A stretch of 64,000 bases of DNA from Rhynchopus sp. YZ270_cl-10. Its lineage: Eukaryota > Euglenozoa > Diplonemea > Diplonemida > Diplonemidae. The translations under genes were made by a program, and so were the position numbers. The stretch is from the NCBI GenBank assembly GCA_964035575.1, contig OZ037863.1, positions 1,505,652 to 1,569,651 of the forward strand, written 5' to 3'. The notes under the pieces were generated by a model. It was not told the DNA's origin. It did not search any database and saw nothing but the letters and a program-made list of their open reading frames with translations. Shown piece after piece: positions 17,991 through 28,225 of the stretch; the first letter of the stretch is position 1, and each line of letters opens with the position of its first letter.

Positions 17991-19560
17991 CAAAAAGCGG
18001 TGTTTAGTGAAATTTTTTGAGTTACGATACCACAGAGGCTCGAAACACAAAATCTCTGGCGAATATGGATTTTTTGGGGCTCAGGAGGGGGGTGTGCCTA
18101 GTCACAGGCCTCCAAATGCGCCCAGAAACATGAAAAATATGAAAAATTGACTGGTTTTTTGGGGTTTTCGCACTTTTCGCACTTTTGGGAAAACAGCGTT
18201 TTTTCACTCTTTTTTTGAAAAAAATATCAAAAAACGGACATCAGATAGTGTGCAAATACCCAAAATCACCCCAAAAGTATCGAATCTTTTCAAATACATC
18301 TGTTTTTCACACTTTAGACGCTCTGTTCGGGGCCAAAACCTCATTTTTAGGTCAAAAAATCGTCCCGTTTTCGTCCCGTTTACCGCGCTCACACCATTCC
18401 TCAAACCCGTTGGGCCACTTTCTGGCCACTGCTGGGGGGTCTGACCACCCAGAGCACCCCCATTTACCAACCTCCTACCACATTTTCACCGAATTTCAGA
18501 CCCAAAACTCTCTCTGTACCCCCAGAAATGACCCAAAAAAACACAGAAAAAATGACTTTGGCAACAGCAACGGCTATGATAAGCACCCTTTTTGGGAAAG
18601 GTGGGGAAGAGGAAGAGTCCCTGGTGTGAGGTGGGTGCTGAGGAAGTGTCGTGCTTGCATCGCAAGCCCCCTTGCAGATCCCTGACGGAGATTATGTTCG
18701 GGAGGGGCCTTGTGCAGGTGGGGTGCAAGAGGATACAGGTGGGGACAAGGGACAAGACGAGCAAGGTGTGGTGCCTGCATTGCAGCCACTCTCACTATGT
18801 TTGTCCCCACCTGTATCCTCTTGCACCCCACCTGCACAAAGCCCCTCCCGAACATATTCCCCGTCAGGGATCTGCAAGGGGCTTTGTGATGCAAGCACGA
18901 CACTTCCTCAGCACCCACCTCACACCAGGGACTCTTCCTCTTCCCCACCTTTCCCAAAAAGGGTGCTTATCATAGCCGTTGCTGTTGCCAAAGTCATTTT
19001 TTCTGTGTTTTTTTGGGTCATTTCTGGGGGTACAGAGAGAGTTTTGGGTCTGAAATTCGGTGAAAATGTGGTAGGAGGTTGGTAAATGGGGGTGCTCTGG
19101 GTGGTCAGACCCCCCAGCAGTGGCCAGAAAGTGGCCCAACGGGTTTGAGGAATGGTGTGAGCGCGGTAAACGGGACGAAAACGGGACGATTTTTTGACCT
19201 AAAAATGAGGTTTTGGCCCCGAACAGAGCGTCTAAAGTGTGAAAAACAGATGTATTTGAAAAGATTCGATACTTTTGGGGTGATTTTGGGTATTTGCACA
19301 CTATCTGATGTCCGTTTTTTGATATTTTTTTCAAAAAAAGAGTGAAAAAACGCTGTTTTCCCAAAAGTGCGAAAAGTGCGAAAACCCCAAAAAACCAGTC
19401 AATTTTTCATATTTTTCATGTTTCTGGGCGCATTTGGAGGCCTGTGACTAGGCACACCCCCCTCCTGAGCCCCAAAAAATCCATATTCGCCAGAGATTTT
19501 GTGTTTCGAGCCTCTGTGGTATCGTAACTCAAAAAATTTCACTAAAACCGCCTTTTTGCC
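17989..19560. mobile_element. Near-perfect palindrome, 760-bp arms, 52-bp spacer
   Basis: The left arm 17989-18748 is the reverse complement of the right arm 18801-19560, with only a handful of mismatches clustered near the centre (around 18660-18715). The same short open frames therefore occur once per strand. None has a known domain and none is likely to be a gene. The outer ends run into G- and C-tracts. The high arm identity implies recent origin or gene conversion between arms. Confidence 0.95.
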
Positions 19561-20160
19561 ACCCCCTACCCCCCCCCCCCATAATTGAAACCGAGGGAAT
19601 TAACGACAACTTAATTACCGGCTGGACTGCATGCTGTGTTACATATTTTTATTTTTGTGTCCAAATAAATATTTCCATCATCCATGCTTCCCCCTAGGCA
19701 TGAAGTACGTGCACCGAATCGGATCCGATAATGTGGTAATTATTGGGAGCATCTTGGAGGGGGTATTCACACCTATCCACTTTAATTTCTGAGATACTCA
19801 AACATTAGAAACAAAAGTCTAAGCAGACGCAGACTCGGGGGACATTGGCACAACAACAACAAAACAAAAAAAAACTGAACTTTGTCTTTCTCTGCAAGAG
19901 AGACACCTTCATCCTCATTGCTTTATTCCCAAAAACAAGAAAACGAACCCTCACCCCTCTCCTGATATTTTCAGTCCCACCACTCATCCTCCACTCCTCC
20001 AACGTTTGTCACGTGGTTACTTTGTGATTCATGTTTTGTTCCTAGGCTAGCCTCGTACCATCAGTCATTCACTCACAACGAGATAATATTATCATCAACA
20101 CACAATACAAAACAACCCACACCCCGTCTCCTGACAGAGGTCGAGCAAAAAGACAGAACA
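19561..20160. other. Upstream region of the UBL-WD40 gene
   Basis: Intergenic, with AT-rich DNA to about 20050. A pyrimidine-rich CCCGTCTCCTGACAG stretch then ends at an AG (20136-20137), 23 nt before the ATG, a plausible trans-splice acceptor. Confidence 0.45.
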
Positions 20161-21276
20161 ATGGATGTGACGTTTGTGCTGGAAGAGTCAGGCGTGACTG
20201 CGACAGTGGAGGTGCCGTGCGACGCGGACGTTGCAGCGGCAAAGGAGGTTGCGTGCACGGCGCTTGCTGTCTCGCCTGCATCTGTCGAGATGCGCATCGG
20301 CACGCAGGTACTGGAGGGGACGTGCCGTCTGCAGGACACTGCATTTGATGCAGGGGTGCAGGTTGTGCTTGCCCGCTTTGCCGACATCAAGTGTCCTGCT
20401 GAGTTCAGTGAAAATGTCTCACAATTTTCTCTGTCTCCTTGTGGAACGCTGTGCCTCATCTTCATGCGGGTTAACGATGCACTTGTTACCTGCGTCGGCT
20501 TCGACACAGGAACCTTTGACACTGCTTTCAAGTTCGACTTCGAATGTGATAACCTCGGCCAGCCTGCTGTCTCACCGTGCAAGACACGCTGCTACGTGCC
20601 GTATGGGGATGACTTACGCGAGGTTGCGCTTCCAGGCGGGGAGGTGCTCCGCAAAGTCGACTCCCCGTCGAGGTCAGTGTTCGCGTCTGGCAGTGTTGTT
20701 GTCTCATCGTGTGACGACTTTGTCTCTGTCTATGGCACAGACCTGACGTTCCTCCGCTACCTCTCGCGCCAAGGGAACAAAGGTGTGTCAGTGTCAGACT
20801 GTGGTGGGTGGGCGATGACCCGACACGATGATATGAAGGCACGTCTGTGGGATGTGAGCACAGGTGTTGCTGTGGCATGTGTGCCTGTGAAGGGTGCTGG
20901 GTGGCAGTGTGCTACGGCGATTTCACGGTCTGCCTCTATCTTTGCTGTGGGTCACCCTGAGGAAGTGCACCTCTACGACTGGCGTGGTGCGTCTCTTGGC
21001 AGCATTAAAAAGGAGGATCACTACGTCGTTTTCGTGCGCTTCACTCCCTGTGGGAAGTACGTGGTAGTTGATTTTGTAAATCTTAGCTTGGAAGAAGGTT
21101 CACTACACCAGTATGATGTGTCGACTATGTCCTGTGTGCGTGTGATACCAAATTGCATCAGTCCAGTTGCGATATCGCCGACTTCACGTGTGGTTATGTT
21201 TTTGTCCGAAGAAAATTCTCAATCTGCATCCGAGAAAAAAAATGCCCTTCTGACGAGACACCTGTACCCCTACTGA
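20161..21276 (+). CDS. Ubiquitin-like domain plus WD40-like beta-propeller protein (371 aa)
   Basis: Residues 1-75 have the pattern of a ubiquitin-like beta-grasp: alternating hydrophobic strands, a central helix rich in Ala/Val and a final VQVVLARF strand. From about residue 85 onward, WD40-like blades appear, with SPCG, SDCGGWAMTRHDDMKARLWD and FTPCGKYVVVDF motifs typical of 'position-in-propeller, then W-D' repeats. The 371 residues would hold a five- to seven-bladed propeller with weak consensus. Such proteins are usually scaffolds for protein binding; the partner is unknown. The first strand, MDVTF, resembles MDVTI in the two leucine-rich-repeat proteins at 30.5 and 33.6 kb, so all three may share the same N-terminal module. 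No signal peptide or membrane segment is visible. Confidence 0.75.
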   Translation: MDVTFVLEESGVTATVEVPCDADVAAAKEVACTALAVSPASVEMRIGTQVLEGTCRLQDTAFDAGVQVVLARFADIKCPAEFSENVSQFSLSPCGTLCLIFMRVNDALVTCVGFDTGTFDTAFKFDFECDNLGQPAVSPCKTRCYVPYGDDLREVALPGGEVLRKVDSPSRSVFASGSVVVSSCDDFVSVYGTDLTFLRYLSRQGNKGVSVSDCGGWAMTRHDDMKARLWDVSTGVAVACVPVKGAGWQCATAISRSASIFAVGHPEEVHLYDWRGASLGSIKKEDHYVVFVRFTPCGKYVVVDFVNLSLEEGSLHQYDVSTMSCVRVIPNCISPVAISPTSRVVMFLSEENSQSASEKKNALLTRHLYPY

Positions 21277-21699
21277 GTATTGCAGTTGGGTCTCCACACC
21301 AGAGGCTGAGGCCATAGCGAGAGGAAGAGGATGAGGATGGGGGGAGAGCACGGAGAGCTCGGAGGGCTCCCGACCCAGAGAAACATCGTTGTCGTTGAAG
21401 AGTGGGTGGGTTTATTCTTGTTTTTCGGATCATATCAGTGTGTTATGTGGACCGTAAAAAATGTGGAACATTTTCAGTTTTGGGGGGCGTGGGCATTAGT
21501 ACGGTCGACTATTGTTACGGTTACGGTATTGTTATTCCCTCCATCCTCATTCCTTCGTTTGTCCAACATCCACACTCACTACAGGTAGGTAAATAAATAT
21601 TTTGTAAATAAATGTTAATTCGTTTATCGGTTCTCGCTGTTCTTGTGCAGGTTGATTTGGGTGCCGCCAGCTCATCTCATTAGTGCTTGGGGAGTGCTG
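21277..21699. other. 3' flank of the UBL-WD40 gene, no gene recognised
   Basis: Contains AGGAAGAGGATGAGG-type purine tracts and a GTAGGTAAATAAATA motif near 21585. No conserved frame. Confidence 0.4.
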
Positions 21700-21975
21700 A
21701 CTGTCGCGTGTTCGAGGATGCACTTGGCACATGCACCAACAGTGTCTGCTTGTGCAGCAGCGACAAGAAGGATTCCTCGGACTACTGCAGTCTTCGTGCC
21801 CTGCTCTGATTCTTTCGGGTTCATTAACGAGACTTGATCTGAGTGCTGTGTCGTGTGTGACGGAAGTTGGTGATAGGTTTCTGGACGGCTGTACAACGTT
21901 GACAAGCATCGACCTGTCAGGGTTGAGCAATGTGACGCGCATCGGTAGCTACTTTCTCTACAACTGCAAAGGTTT
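21700..21975 (+). pseudogene. Fragment of a ubiquitin-like/leucine-rich-repeat gene
   Basis: From about 21820 the sequence is nearly identical to 33922-34067 and encodes SLTRLDLSAVSCVTEVGDRF, followed by two repeats ending YFLYNCKGL. Similarity stops abruptly at 21975. The N-terminal ubiquitin-like part and most repeats are missing, and the upstream 120 bp matches only weakly. It is a dead partial copy of the gene at 33.6 kb or a close relative. Confidence 0.75.
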
Positions 21976-22135
21976 AAGACCCAATCACAGCACGCAGAGG
22001 CTCCGGATCACCGAAATCAAAAATAGCTCCCCTACCGACCAGAAAAGTCGTTTTCTTGATGAGTGTTTTCTGAGTGCACACTCTGAAATCACGAATCAAG
22101 AGAAAACGGCTTTTTGGGAGGTGAAAACAGGGCTT

Positions 22136-22394
22136 TGTTGAAATTTTCTGGCTTTGAGGAACTTTCACACACAATTTTAAGGGGTTTTACCTGTGTACCT
22201 GTGTATGGCAGGCACCTGGGTACCTGGGCTGAAAATACACCAGTACCCAGCCTGGGTGCCCAGACACACCACTGTACCACCCAGAATCTAGTCTCTCACC
22301 CAGAAAACCTACTCAGACACCAGAAAAGTGAAAATGGCTACTCGACCAGAAAAGTAGCTGGAAAAAGTTCAGAAAAGCCAGAAAATTTCAACAA
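22136..22394. mobile_element. Small TIR element (~260 bp)
   Basis: TTGTTGAAATTTTCTGGCTT at the left end is matched in inverse at the right end (AAGCCAGAAAATTTCAACAA), with about 30 bp of imperfect pairing. There is no coding capacity; it is MITE-like. It lies 10 bp from the left end of the large TIR element. Confidence 0.6.
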
Positions 22395-22439
22395 TTTTTT
22401 TTTTGGGGAATAATCAGATTTACCCTACCCTATTTTGAA

Positions 22440-22630
22440 AAAGTTCAGACTTGCCCGAAAATAAGTTCAGACTTGCCCTAAAAACTTTTTTAGGGCAAGT
22501 CTGAACTTATTTTCGGGCAAGTCTGAACTTATTTTAGGGCAAACACTTTTTTAGGGCAAGTCTGAACTTATTTTCGGGTAAGTCTGAACTTATTTTAGGG
22601 TAAGTCTGAACTTATTTTAGGGCAACAAGT
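22440..22630. repeat. TTCAGACTTGCCC subterminal repeats
   Basis: A run of about eight copies of TAAGTTCAGACTTGCCC or its complement, switching orientation near 22485, so the block folds on itself. Similar blocks are at 25917-25980 and 30195-30280. Confidence 0.85.
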
Positions 22631-23446
22631 CAGGCCACTTTGGCTGGGGCACTCTTGGGGCCCCACATGGTATGACTTGTTATATTGCCCTAAAATGCCT
22701 AACTGAGCCGGAGCCCAAAAATGATGCCAGAAACCACCAGCCACCCGGAAAGGGTGAGCAGGCAGTCCACGTTGGGCCAGAACCGGTTATAAGGAAGCCG
22801 TGTTCTGGGGCAACGTGGGGCGCAAAGTTTTACAATTTTCATGCACGGGTGCTCCACAAATTACCAAGTATTCCTTCTTTGTTGAATTGAGAGAGAGTCA
22901 GTGTTTAGCTACCACGAGGGCGTGCTTAGAATTCCTTCGAGGAAGGCACAATTTTATTTATGTGGTCGGTTAAGACGAGCCTATGAAGAACAACGAGGTC
23001 ATCGTTGAAAGGAGCGAACTCCCCTTCCCACAACATCTCTCACACTTCAACTCAGAATTCATACTTGGTTATTTGCTTTGTCCATACGCAATCAAATTGT
23101 CATGCGTTCAAGAGCATGCCTGGCCAAAATGCAACAACGTGGGAAAAATCGTTGTTGTTCCAAAAGGCAACAAGACCACCCACAAGGGGTGTTGAATTGT
23201 GCACTGTCCGGGGGAGCGCAAAGTTTTTTCCCTGTACACAGTGGACACATCTTTATCACTTTGGTCCCACGGGGACACATTTGGATACTGCACGCATGCA
23301 GAAGTGCCAAACATGTCCGCACGTGGAGTGGAGTGTCCATCATGTTTTCCTGGTTTCCAAAAAGCAGTTTTCTTTTGCACTTACTATTTGCCCCGGTGTC
23401 TGGCAATAGAAGTGGCTAACATTGTAATGAGTAGCATATACATACC
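22631..23446. other. Interior of the large TIR element, no gene recognised
   Basis: About 800 bp with short open frames in several phases and no domain I recognise. A possible stem is formed by GGGGCCCCA-like motifs near 22660. Confidence 0.4.
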
Positions 23447-24819
23447 GTTGTGATCCAGGCCTGACGCTAACTTTTCGATTTTTGGGAAATCGTGGGATGA
23501 TGGTCGAATATGGGGGGGGGGGAAAGCTAAAAAAAAATTTTTCCGCGCCTGTTTTTTTTGACCTCACGCAACACTCCACACCATTGACAAAAACACACGA
23601 TTTTATTTTTTGAAAACTTGGTCAGCCCCGCCGCCAGGATTTTGGGCTTGAAAAAGTTCTGTTGATGGTCAAAAAATATTTTTCGCGCTTCGCGCGAAAA
23701 CCCCTGCAAAGCTCCTTCTCGTGGCCTCCGGCGGAGAGACGCATGTTCCCCAAGCCCGGTCAGAGTTCCTCCGAATCAGCGACATTTGCTCTTTCCCTGT
23801 GCATTGTACTCTTCGGTGGCCAGTGCAGGTGGCCGTCCAGAATCCGCATTGGGTGTCATGTTCTTATCGGTAAAGCAGCGGTCATGGTACCCAAAGGTTC
23901 CTGGCGAAGCCACGGTACGCAACATTTCTAAAAAATGTTCCCATAAAATGGAACTGCGTTGGTGGGATACATACTTGCGCCGCAGGCGCACGGTACGCAA
24001 CTTTTTCCATCATGTCATCATGTCATCATGTCATCATGTCATCATGTCATCATGTCATCATGTCATCATGTCATCATGTCATCATGTCATCATGTCATCA
24101 TGTCATCATGTCATCATGTCATCATGTCATCATGTCATCATGTCATCATGTCATCATGTCATCATGTCATCATGTCATCATGTCATCATGTCATCATGTC
24201 ATCATGTCATCATGTCATCATGTCATCATGTCATCATGTCATCATGTCATCATGTCATCATGTCATCATGTCATCATGTCATCATGTCATCATGTCATCA
24301 TGTCATCATGTCATCATGTCATCATGCCATCATGCCATCATGCCATCATGCCATCATGCCATCATGCCATCATGCCATCATGCCATCATGCCATCATGCC
24401 ATCATGCCATCATGCCATCATGCCATCATGCCATCATGCCATCATGCCATCATGCCATCATGCCATCATGCCATCATGCCATCATGCCATCATGCCATCA
24501 TGCCATCATGCCATCATGCCATCATGCCATCATGCCATCATGCCATCATGCCATCATGCCATCATGCCATCATGCCATCATGCACCCCCCGTGGCATGAT
24601 GGTGGCATGATGAAGGGGAAAAAAAAATCCCCCAAAAACGTGGGATGAATGGCATGATGGTTAGCAAAAGGCCTGCTAACAACGCAGAAACAAAATTTTT
24701 TTTGAAAAAAAAATGGGTGTTTTTGTGGTTGATGGTGGGATGATGGTTTATGGTCGGGGGGGGAAAGCCATTTTCCGTGGGTTGATGGATGATGGTTAGC
24801 GTCAGGCCTGGTTGTGATC
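23447..24819. mobile_element. TIR element with 9-bp target duplication, filled with an 8-bp satellite
   Basis: GTTGTGATC occurs at 23447-23455 and 24811-24819. Between these, the element (23456-24810) starts CAGGCCTGACGCTAAC and ends with its exact inverse, a 16-bp perfect TIR. A 9-bp duplication suits Mutator-like elements; the CAGG start would also suit hAT, whose duplications are 8 bp. Almost half the interior is an ATCATG satellite, and no transposase is present, so it is non-autonomous. Confidence 0.85.
24009..24582. repeat. Octanucleotide satellite (ATCATGTC)n then (ATCATGCC)n
   Basis: About 39 copies of ATCATGTC (24009-24320) switch abruptly to about 33 copies of ATCATGCC (to 24582). 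The clean switch shows that two homogeneous blocks expanded separately after one substitution. Related degenerate GATGATGG motifs flank it inside the same element. Confidence 0.97.
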
Positions 24820-24827
24820 CAAATGAG

Positions 24828-25348
24828 TACTGGGGGGGGGCTAATAAAGTATACGGTGCTAATAAAGTATACGGTGCGGAAACCCATTTTGAGCGTGTAA
24901 ATCTGTGAAATAAAGTATAAGGTTTTTGTGTACATTTTTCTTACTAAAAAAATTTTTCAGCAAGTTTTGCACAAAAAATCGAAATTTTTTTTTTTTGATT
25001 TCGGTGGTCCGGATTCTGTGCGTGCTGTGATGGGGTCACTTTGCGCTGAGAAACGAGTATTTTTGACCTAAAACGCGTGTATCAGTTTTTACACGATTGG
25101 TGCTGATGGGGTTCAGATTTGTGAAAATTTAAGTCACCAAAAAATTGTTCATTTTTCCACATTGACCCCACCACTGGCTGGGATTGGCCCAAAAATGCCA
25201 ATGGTGGTGTTTTCGCGAGGTTTCGGCCACTAGAAACCCCAAAATAACAGTGATTTTTTTTTTTCCCCCCTTTTTCGTTTTTTGGCCATTTAAGCAGTAA
25301 TTCCCGCCGAATAAAGTATACGTATACTTTAATAGCTCCCCCCCAGTA
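24828..25348. mobile_element. TA-flanked TIR element (~517 bp), MITE-like
   Basis: TA at 24828-24829 and 25347-25348 flank a body starting CTGGGGGG...CTAATAAAGTATACG and ending in CGTATACTTTAATAGC...CCCCAG. AATAAAGTATACG occurs twice at the left end and as a near-palindrome at the right. A TA duplication points to the Tc1/mariner superfamily. No transposase frame is visible. It lies only 8 bp from the preceding element. Confidence 0.75.
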
Positions 25349-25393
25349 AGGCGACCAAAAAAGTCCTCTGGAATTTTTTGTTGTGTCGACAAT

Positions 25394-25980
25394 CGCCGAG
25401 TAATCCCGGAGAATTAGGGTCTGGCCGAAGCCTTTTGTACTACGGTAGCAACCTTTCAGAGCAACTATTAGCAAGAAAAGAATCAGGTTTTGGAGGTTAC
25501 AGTCCTCGTTTAAAAAGTTAAAGGTAGAGGTGGGGAAACTGTAGCTATAGAAATCGTTGTTGCAGTAGTGTAGACACCCGAGGGTGCACCACTATGCTTT
25601 CTTTGGTTGTATCGATCACCTACAGAGGTAGGATGTACACAATGTCGCCCGAAGGCTTTGTACTTAATCGGTATTTTTTTTTGTTACTACTACGTCGTGT
25701 ACCAGTCGCGTTTGGGTACGTCTTTCTTCTGTTTTCTGTACGGGTCTCGGTTCGCGGTGTAGTGCAGTGCGGCGCGAAAAGCTGCATACCATAGGTTGCT
25801 CATTTCACTACCAGGACTCGAGTCGCGAATAGCAGAATCACAAGAATCGACACAGCAGAAAGTTCTGAAACGCAAAAACGACGACCGCCGGGCTCTGTGA
25901 CCCAAGAGCTCCCAACTTGCCCTAAAAATAAGTTCAGACTTGCCCTAAAAAAAGTGTTTGCCCTAAAAATAAGTTCAGAA
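25394..25980. other. Interior of nested elements, no gene recognised
   Basis: No conserved frame. Ends in another block of TTGCCCTAAAAATAAGTTCAG repeats (25917-25980) related to the ends of the large TIR element. Confidence 0.4.
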
Positions 25981-25984
25981 TGGA

Positions 25985-27205
25985 GGTACCCTAACTGTTC
26001 GGTCCAATTCGGTGTATTTCGGTCCATTTCGTTTTTCAACTTACCTTCCTTCACCCCCCCTGTAAGGGCAACCGTAGGTGAAGTAAGGTATAGTATTGAA
26101 ATCGATGTGGGGGGGGAGTAAAGGGTCAATTTTACAAAACCAGATTTTGAGGAAAAATTTAGCCGAAAATGGGCCCCACGTATAAGGAACCGGGCTCATA
26201 TTTCTCAAAATTTAAGTGGTCAAAAAATTGTCCAATTTTCGAGATTGACCCCACCACTGCACGGGCGGAGCCCAAAAATGCAAATAAGGACCCTTTTTCA
26301 ACTTACCTTCCTTCACCCCCCCTGTAAGGGCAACCGTAGGTGAAGTAAGGTATAGTATTGAAATCGATGTGGGGGGGGAGTAAAGGGTCAATTTTACAAA
26401 ACCAGATTTTGAGGAAAAATTTAGCCGAAAATGGGCCCCACGTATAAGGAACCGGGCTCATATTTCTCAAAATTTAAGTGCTCAAAAAATTGTCCAATTT
26501 TCGAGATTGACCCCACCACTGCACGGGCGGAGCCCAAAAATGCAAATAAGGACCCTTTTTAATTTGTTCTCTTGAAATGTATAATTTCATGTTTTCGCGA
26601 AAAAAATTACAACTGACCCCTACAAGGGTTGAAGGAAGGTGGTTGAAAACAACAATCCCAACAAGGACAAGTAATTGCTAAGGAAAAACGGGTGTGATGT
26701 GGAAAACTCCGCGCGATTTTCGAAACCACCGTAGCATCCTGGCGATTTGCTGGAGGTGCTGATGGTGTGATCGATGTGTTGTAGTCTGTGCATTCTGTGT
26801 TCCTTCCGCACTGCTCCAACGACGACGACAATGTGGGGAGCCTGTGGACAAAAACGAGCTGGAACACGCCGAGCCTGCCGAGCCGACGTCCAACAACGCT
26901 ATCGAGCAGATGGTGCTGGACGAAGAGGACAGCCCCCCTTCTTGAACGTTTCAGATGCTGGCGTCCCAGTGGGTCTGTCAGCTTACGAAGAGCTAGCATA
27001 CCTGCAGAAGAGCAGAATGCTGGGCGTGTTGTAGATTATTTCTACAGGATGGAGTTCCACATCACACCCCGTTTTTTTTCCGATAGCAATTACTTGTTTT
27101 TTTTTTTCGCAAAGGGAAATTTCCCCTTGTACCAGAAAAACCGAAAAAACCGAAATAAAACGAAATGAAAACCGAAAAAAACCGAAATGTTAGGGTACCT
27201 TTTTT
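25985..27205. mobile_element. Possible TIR element with GGTACCCTAAC ends
   Basis: GGTACCCTAAC...TTCGGT at about 25985 is matched in inverse by ACCGAAA...GTTAGGGTACC ending near 27203. Internal to each end are degenerate TTCGGTCCATTTCG-like repeats. A further inverse copy, TTTAGGGTACCTCC, lies at about 30186. No transposase was identified. Confidence 0.4.
26030..26560. repeat. Direct tandem duplication, ~262-bp unit
   Basis: The block beginning TTTTTCAACTTACCTTCC (26031) is repeated almost base for base from 26293; the main visible difference is one base (GTGGTC versus GTGCTC). A recent duplication. Confidence 0.92.
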
Positions 27206-27284
27206 GGTCCGATCCTCCTTCTAAGGTGCTCGCTCTCCATACCTAGACCCTCTAATTTTTTTTTTTTGCCCCTATATAGGGCTA
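26561..27284. other. Interior of nested elements; diverged inverted repeat, no gene
   Basis: Sequence around 26600-26830 partly mirrors 26830-27080 (for example CATCACACC and TAATTGCTA motifs in opposite orientation), suggesting a decayed foldback. Short frames here are unlikely to be genes. Confidence 0.35.
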
Positions 27285-28225
27285 CAGTCCCGCCTCTAAT
27301 TAGTGAATTTCTAATTTATAAATTCGACCAAATCTGAAAATATTTAATTAGCGACTTTATAAATTAGAACGTCGCTAATTAAGATTTTATAAATTACAGC
27401 TTGCCCACCCAAATCCCAGTCTAAATCTCTACCAGACTCTCTGCATCTTTCTCTCATTTTCGATCATCATGTCTGTCTCCACCACGGAATGAACAAAAAA
27501 ATGACAGCAGGCTGTCCTCACTGCCCCGGAGATTGTCACCATCACAGACAACGACATGGCGGATGACAGAGAAGTTGAAAGTGCCAGCGCCTCACCGTTC
27601 ATCGGCGGACGCAGGCACTGATGACAGACCGCACGCTGATGTGATGGCGTGGTGGAATGACGCTCACCCAGGACGCCATATTCCTGCTCCCACCATCTCC
27701 AAGTACAACACCCACAAAAAGAGAGCGGTTCGTACTTCACCCAAGGCTCTTGTGAACCCCGAGGAGCTGAAGAGGTTTCTCAACCTTACGGGAATACCCG
27801 CAAGTTCGGCTGGGCCATAACAGCCAATCGATTTGCGTCGCTTGCGAGGGGGATGGTGGTGAAGACGAGGCGGGACACGCCTCGGTGTAACCGACTCCTG
27901 GTGTCCAGGTCTTTTCATCTCGTGGGTGAAATAGACCATAAATAGACCATATGGAGGCGAACGGCATGCGCGTACGCACCGTTTTTTACTTCCGTGTATC
28001 ACTGATTACACACCTCCTTTTCCACATATTCCTCCAACAGAACCCACACAAACCCCGTCGTCACTTGTGCAGGCAAAAAAAAATTTCGGCTCCGCCGGGG
28101 AAAATAAATTCAATAACTTATTAGTATTCCCCCGAAAAATAAATTAATTCACGACTTTATAAATTAGAACGTCACTAATTAGGATTTTATAAAATAAAAC
28201 GTTATTAATAATAGGCGGGACTGTA
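27283..28225. mobile_element. pogo/Tc1-mariner-like element (~939 bp), truncated
   Basis: TA at 27283-27284 and 28224-28225 flank an element starting CAGTCCCGCCT and ending AGGCGGGACTG. CAGTC-type ends and a TA duplication are typical of pogo/Tc1-mariner elements. It holds a reading-frame remnant that may be part of a transposase DNA-binding domain (next entry). The subterminal DNA is rich in TAATTAG/TTATAAATT repeats. At under 1 kb it is too short to encode a whole transposase. Confidence 0.75.
27533..27820 (+). pseudogene. Possible remnant of a pogo-type transposase DNA-binding region
   Basis: A 95-residue frame inside the TA-flanked element. The stretch VMAWWNDAHPGRHIPAPTIS has the W...P...TIS spacing of a CENP-B/pogo helix-turn-helix, where a tryptophan is followed by ...P..TIS.. 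in the recognition helix. The catalytic DDE part is absent. The match is short, so the assignment rests mainly on the element's ends. Confidence 0.4.

Noticed and set aside
18185-19364. Mirror-image ORFs of 166 and 127 codons in the 1.57-kb palindrome
   Set aside because: Each is a shadow of the other arm. Low-complexity composition, no domain, and no sign of codon selection.
24009-24582. CRISPR-like array
   Set aside because: Units are contiguous octamers without spacers, in a eukaryotic genome.
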